Below are positions 62,083 to 64,000 of a stretch of 64,000 nucleotides of DNA, piece after piece. The notes beneath the pieces are model-generated. The model saw only the letters and a program-made list of their open reading frames with translations, had not been told where the DNA came from and did no database searches. Origin of the DNA: Halopenitus persicus (lineage in GTDB: Archaea; Halobacteriota; Halobacteria; Halobacteriales; Haloferacaceae). Position 1 is the first letter of the stretch; each line of letters begins with the position of its first letter. A program made the translations under genes and the position numbers. The DNA lies in assembly GCF_900107205.1 (NCBI RefSeq), contig NZ_FNPC01000004.1:1-64000 (forward strand), read 5' to 3'.

Positions 62083-62745
62083 ATGAGTGACGGCGTCGAC
62101 GAACGGAAACGGCGGACGCTCCGGCGCTTTGCCGCCCTCGGAGCCGCCGGACCGCTCGTCGGCGGTGCACGCGCGACCACCGAGTCGGACTCGGGTTCCG
62201 AGACCGACACGTCGTCCGGGAGCCGCGATCGAATCGAGACGAACGAGACCCGCGAAGCGATCCGCGGATACGTCGCCACGACTCCCGGCGCACACTTCTC
62301 GAAGCTCCGCGACGACCTCCGGCTCGGCACCGGCGAGACGCAGTATCACCTCCGAAAGCTGGTCGACGCGTCGGCCATCGAAACCACGAAGGACGGCGAG
62401 TTCCGCCGGTACTTCCCCGCGGGGCGGTTCGACGCGACCGACAAGCGAGCGCTCGGCGCCCTCAGACGCGAGACGCCCCGCGGCATCGTCCTCCACCTGC
62501 TCAGAGAGCCCACTGCGACCGGCTCCCGGATCGCCGATGCGCTCGACGTCTCCCGGCCGACGATCAGCGGGGCCGCGGGCGACCTCGAGGATGCCGGCCT
62601 CCTCGACCGGACCGACGGATACGAACTCCGGGACCCCGAACGACTCATCACGCTCGTGGTTCGGTACGCCGACTCGTTCGGCCCCGACGCGAGGTCGTTC
62701 GCCGACGACGCAGCCGCGTACGTCCGCTACGATCCGGATAGGTGA
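62083..62745 (+). CDS. Double winged-helix regulator with Tat-like N-terminus
   Basis: 220 residues. Two winged helices: about 60-105 (AIRGYVATTPGAHFSKLRDDLRLGTGETQYHLRKLVDASAI) and about 125-175 (LHLLREPTATGSRIADALDVSRPTISGAAGDLEDAGL). The N-terminus (DERKRRTLRRFAALGAAGPLVGGARA) looks like a twin-arginine leader with a short hydrophobic core and an Ala-rich end, unexpected for a DNA-binding protein. Either it is a cryptic leader or an amphipathic helix at the membrane. Regulator of unknown target. Confidence 0.8.
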   Translation: MSDGVDERKRRTLRRFAALGAAGPLVGGARATTESDSGSETDTSSGSRDRIETNETREAIRGYVATTPGAHFSKLRDDLRLGTGETQYHLRKLVDASAIETTKDGEFRRYFPAGRFDATDKRALGALRRETPRGIVLHLLREPTATGSRIADALDVSRPTISGAAGDLEDAGLLDRTDGYELRDPERLITLVVRYADSFGPDARSFADDAAAYVRYDPDR

Positions 62746-62806
62746 CCTTTCAGCGCCGCCTTCGGGTACGGTCGGCGCCGCCTCGACTCCGGTACGGTCC
62801 GACCGG

Positions 62807-63505
62807 TCAGTCGTCGACCACGGCCTCGATCCGGTCGAGGGAGTCGACGACGTGGTCCGGTTCGATCGCGAAAGCATCCAGGTCGACGTGCGGTCGGTCG
62901 ACCACGACCGCCTCGAGATCGGCCCGTCGGGCAGCGATCACGTCGGTTTCACGGTCGCCGACGTAGTACCCCGACTCCACTCCCAGCGCCGTGAGCCCTC
63001 GCTTCAGGAAATCCGGCTCGGGCTTTCGGCGACGGTACGACTCGATCGTTGGCTGCCGGCCGACGACGGCGTCGAACCGGCCGGGAACGCAGTAGGCCGC
63101 GACGAACTCCGCGGTCGCCGTCCGGTTGTTCGTCACCAGCGCGAGCGGCCGATCGGCGGACAGCGCTGCCAACGCGTCCACGTCCGGATACGTCGGTCGA
63201 GCTCCGGAGCGAACGCGGGCGTTCGTCCGCCGTGAGGCGTGTCGTTCCCGCACCCGCCACCACGCATCACGATCCACGCCCAGACGTGAACACGCGTCGT
63301 CGACGGTCGGCGAGTAGCGAACGGCCTCGAGCGGCTCGAGAAGCTCGGAGGTATCGGTCGGTTTCTCGGCATCCGGCGTTCGCGTCCGGACGTCCACACC
63401 GACCTCGCGGAGGGCGTCGTGTGCGGCTGCGCGGTAGACGCCGGGATGTGTTCCCCGACCCGACAGGATCACGCCGTCCATATCGAACAGCAACGGGGTT
63501 GTCAC
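62807..63505 (-). CDS. HAD-superfamily hydrolase
   Basis: 232 residues. LLFDMDGVILSGRG (nucleophile Asp plus acid Asp), LALVTNNRTATAEF (Thr/Ser motif II), RRRKPEPDFLKRGL (Lys motif III), YYVGDRETDVIAARRA (metal Asp pair). The cap region (about 20-95) is helical, subtype I. Probably a phosphatase of small phosphoesters; the substrate is unknown. Confidence 0.9.
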   Translation of the reverse strand: MTTPLLFDMDGVILSGRGTHPGVYRAAAHDALREVGVDVRTRTPDAEKPTDTSELLEPLEAVRYSPTVDDACSRLGVDRDAWWRVRERHASRRTNARVRSGARPTYPDVDALAALSADRPLALVTNNRTATAEFVAAYCVPGRFDAVVGRQPTIESYRRRKPEPDFLKRGLTALGVESGYYVGDRETDVIAARRADLEAVVVDRPHVDLDAFAIEPDHVVDSLDRIEAVVDD

Positions 63506-63582
63506 GGTTTCCGATCGGTCGGTCGCAGTGGAAAGCCCGTCGGTCGGTTCGTGGCCGCAACCCCGATCGATGATCGTTCAGG

Positions 63583-63828
63583 TCAGCGTTCGACCATCCA
63601 GGTCGTCCCGGAGGAGTATCCCCACTTCTCGATCGACAGGTCCGTGTTCGCCTCGCGAACCGTCCGAAGGTTCGCGCCGACCTCCTTGGCGGACAGGTCG
63701 AGGTCCTCGGCGATGAGCCGCGATTTGAAGTACGTCCGTGAGTCGGCCCGCTCCCGGAGGTACGTGAGGATGCGCCGCTGTTTCTCCGTCAACGTCGCGT
63801 CGCCGGAGCGTGTGGTCGTCGCGCTCAT
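63583..63828 (-). CDS. Small winged-helix protein (DUF7123-like)
   Basis: 81 residues. LTEKQRRILTYLRERADSRTYFKSRLIAEDLDLSAKEVGANLRTVRE is a winged helix with a scissor-like recognition helix; DLSIEKWGYSSGTTWMVER forms the wing and C-terminus, conserved in haloarchaeal small regulators I recall as DUF7123. A CTTATGG on the minus strand near 63855 lies 27 nt upstream. Target unknown. Confidence 0.8.
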   Translation of the reverse strand: MSATTTRSGDATLTEKQRRILTYLRERADSRTYFKSRLIAEDLDLSAKEVGANLRTVREANTDLSIEKWGYSSGTTWMVER

Positions 63829-64000
63829 ATGCTACTTTACGCCACGCCCCCATAAGCACCGTTTGGTAGGATCGGTTAACCCGTCGCAGTCGGGTGGTTT
63901 CGTTCGAACCGAACCGGCTGGTCGGCGCCTCTCGTGCCGTCGTGGGTACGATCGTCGAACCGACTTCGTCGGCCGCCGGAGGGTCTGCCCACCCATCAGG
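63829..64000. other. Right edge, no gene seen
   Basis: 172 bp with no convincing coding frame, tRNA or repeat. It should hold the promoter of the small winged-helix gene and perhaps that of a gene beyond the window. Confidence 0.5.

Overview
The window is chromosomal DNA of a halophilic archaeon (Halobacteria), most like Halorubrum or a close relative. Evidence: very high GC with GC-rich third codon positions, highly acidic proteins with Asp/Glu-rich inserts, archaeal-only genes (RfcS, L39e, L31e, L18a, aIF6, prefoldin alpha, SRP54, RLI/ABCE1, RIO1), and TATA boxes 25-30 nt upstream of many start codons, indicating leaderless transcripts. I saw no rRNA, tRNA or CRISPR array. The only clear mobile element is an IS6-type transposase cut by the left edge.

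Layout. 1-8 kb: IS6 fragment, a membrane Fe-S oxidoreductase, threonine aldolase, a DCC-family thiol protein, a ribbon-helix-helix protein overlapping a VUT-family transporter, a Cmi4-like protein, an orphan Cas4-like protein and Sua5/YrdC. 8-16 kb: glutaredoxin plus a Cys-less peroxiredoxin-like protein, a CNNM/CorC transporter, two PiT phosphate transporters on either side of rfcS and a phosphodiesterase, and a membrane protein made largely of fourteen 8-residue repeats. 16-22.5 kb: divergent HxlR/VOC pair, aldehyde dehydrogenase, a SAMP2-peroxiredoxin fusion with a GNAT gene, a PIN toxin-antitoxin-like pair, RlmE. 22.5-30 kb: BKACE enzyme, AlaRS, zinc-ribbon protein, degenerate alpha/beta hydrolase, glutamine amidotransferase, glutaryl-CoA-dehydrogenase-like enzyme. 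30-37.3 kb: translation and secretion cluster (L39e-L31e-aIF6, L18a-prefoldin-FtsY, SRP54, RLI and an EMC6-like protein). 37.6-47.8 kb: small regulators, a PfkB-type kinase, a methyltransferase, a surface locus (pilin, secreted protein, membrane-anchored winged-helix protein), EtfBA and a divergent membrane-protein/regulator pair. 47.8-64 kb: KaiC-like ATPase, RIO1, LarE, a MutS-like ATPase coupled to a degenerate M48 peptidase, MetRS, threonine synthase, pyruvate kinase, NfeD/SPFH pair, regulators and a HAD phosphatase.

How genes may work together: EtfBA, the glutaryl-CoA-dehydrogenase-like enzyme and the membrane Fe-S protein could form an acyl-CoA-to-quinone electron route, though they lie far apart. 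FtsY, SRP54 and the ribosomal genes serve co-translational targeting. The most notable feature is 19348-20037: a complete 66-residue ubiquitin-like SAMP2 ending in Gly-Gly, continuing in frame into a peroxiredoxin. Other themes are several enzyme-fold proteins that lack catalytic residues and many short tandem repeats in intergenic DNA and in acidic coding tails.
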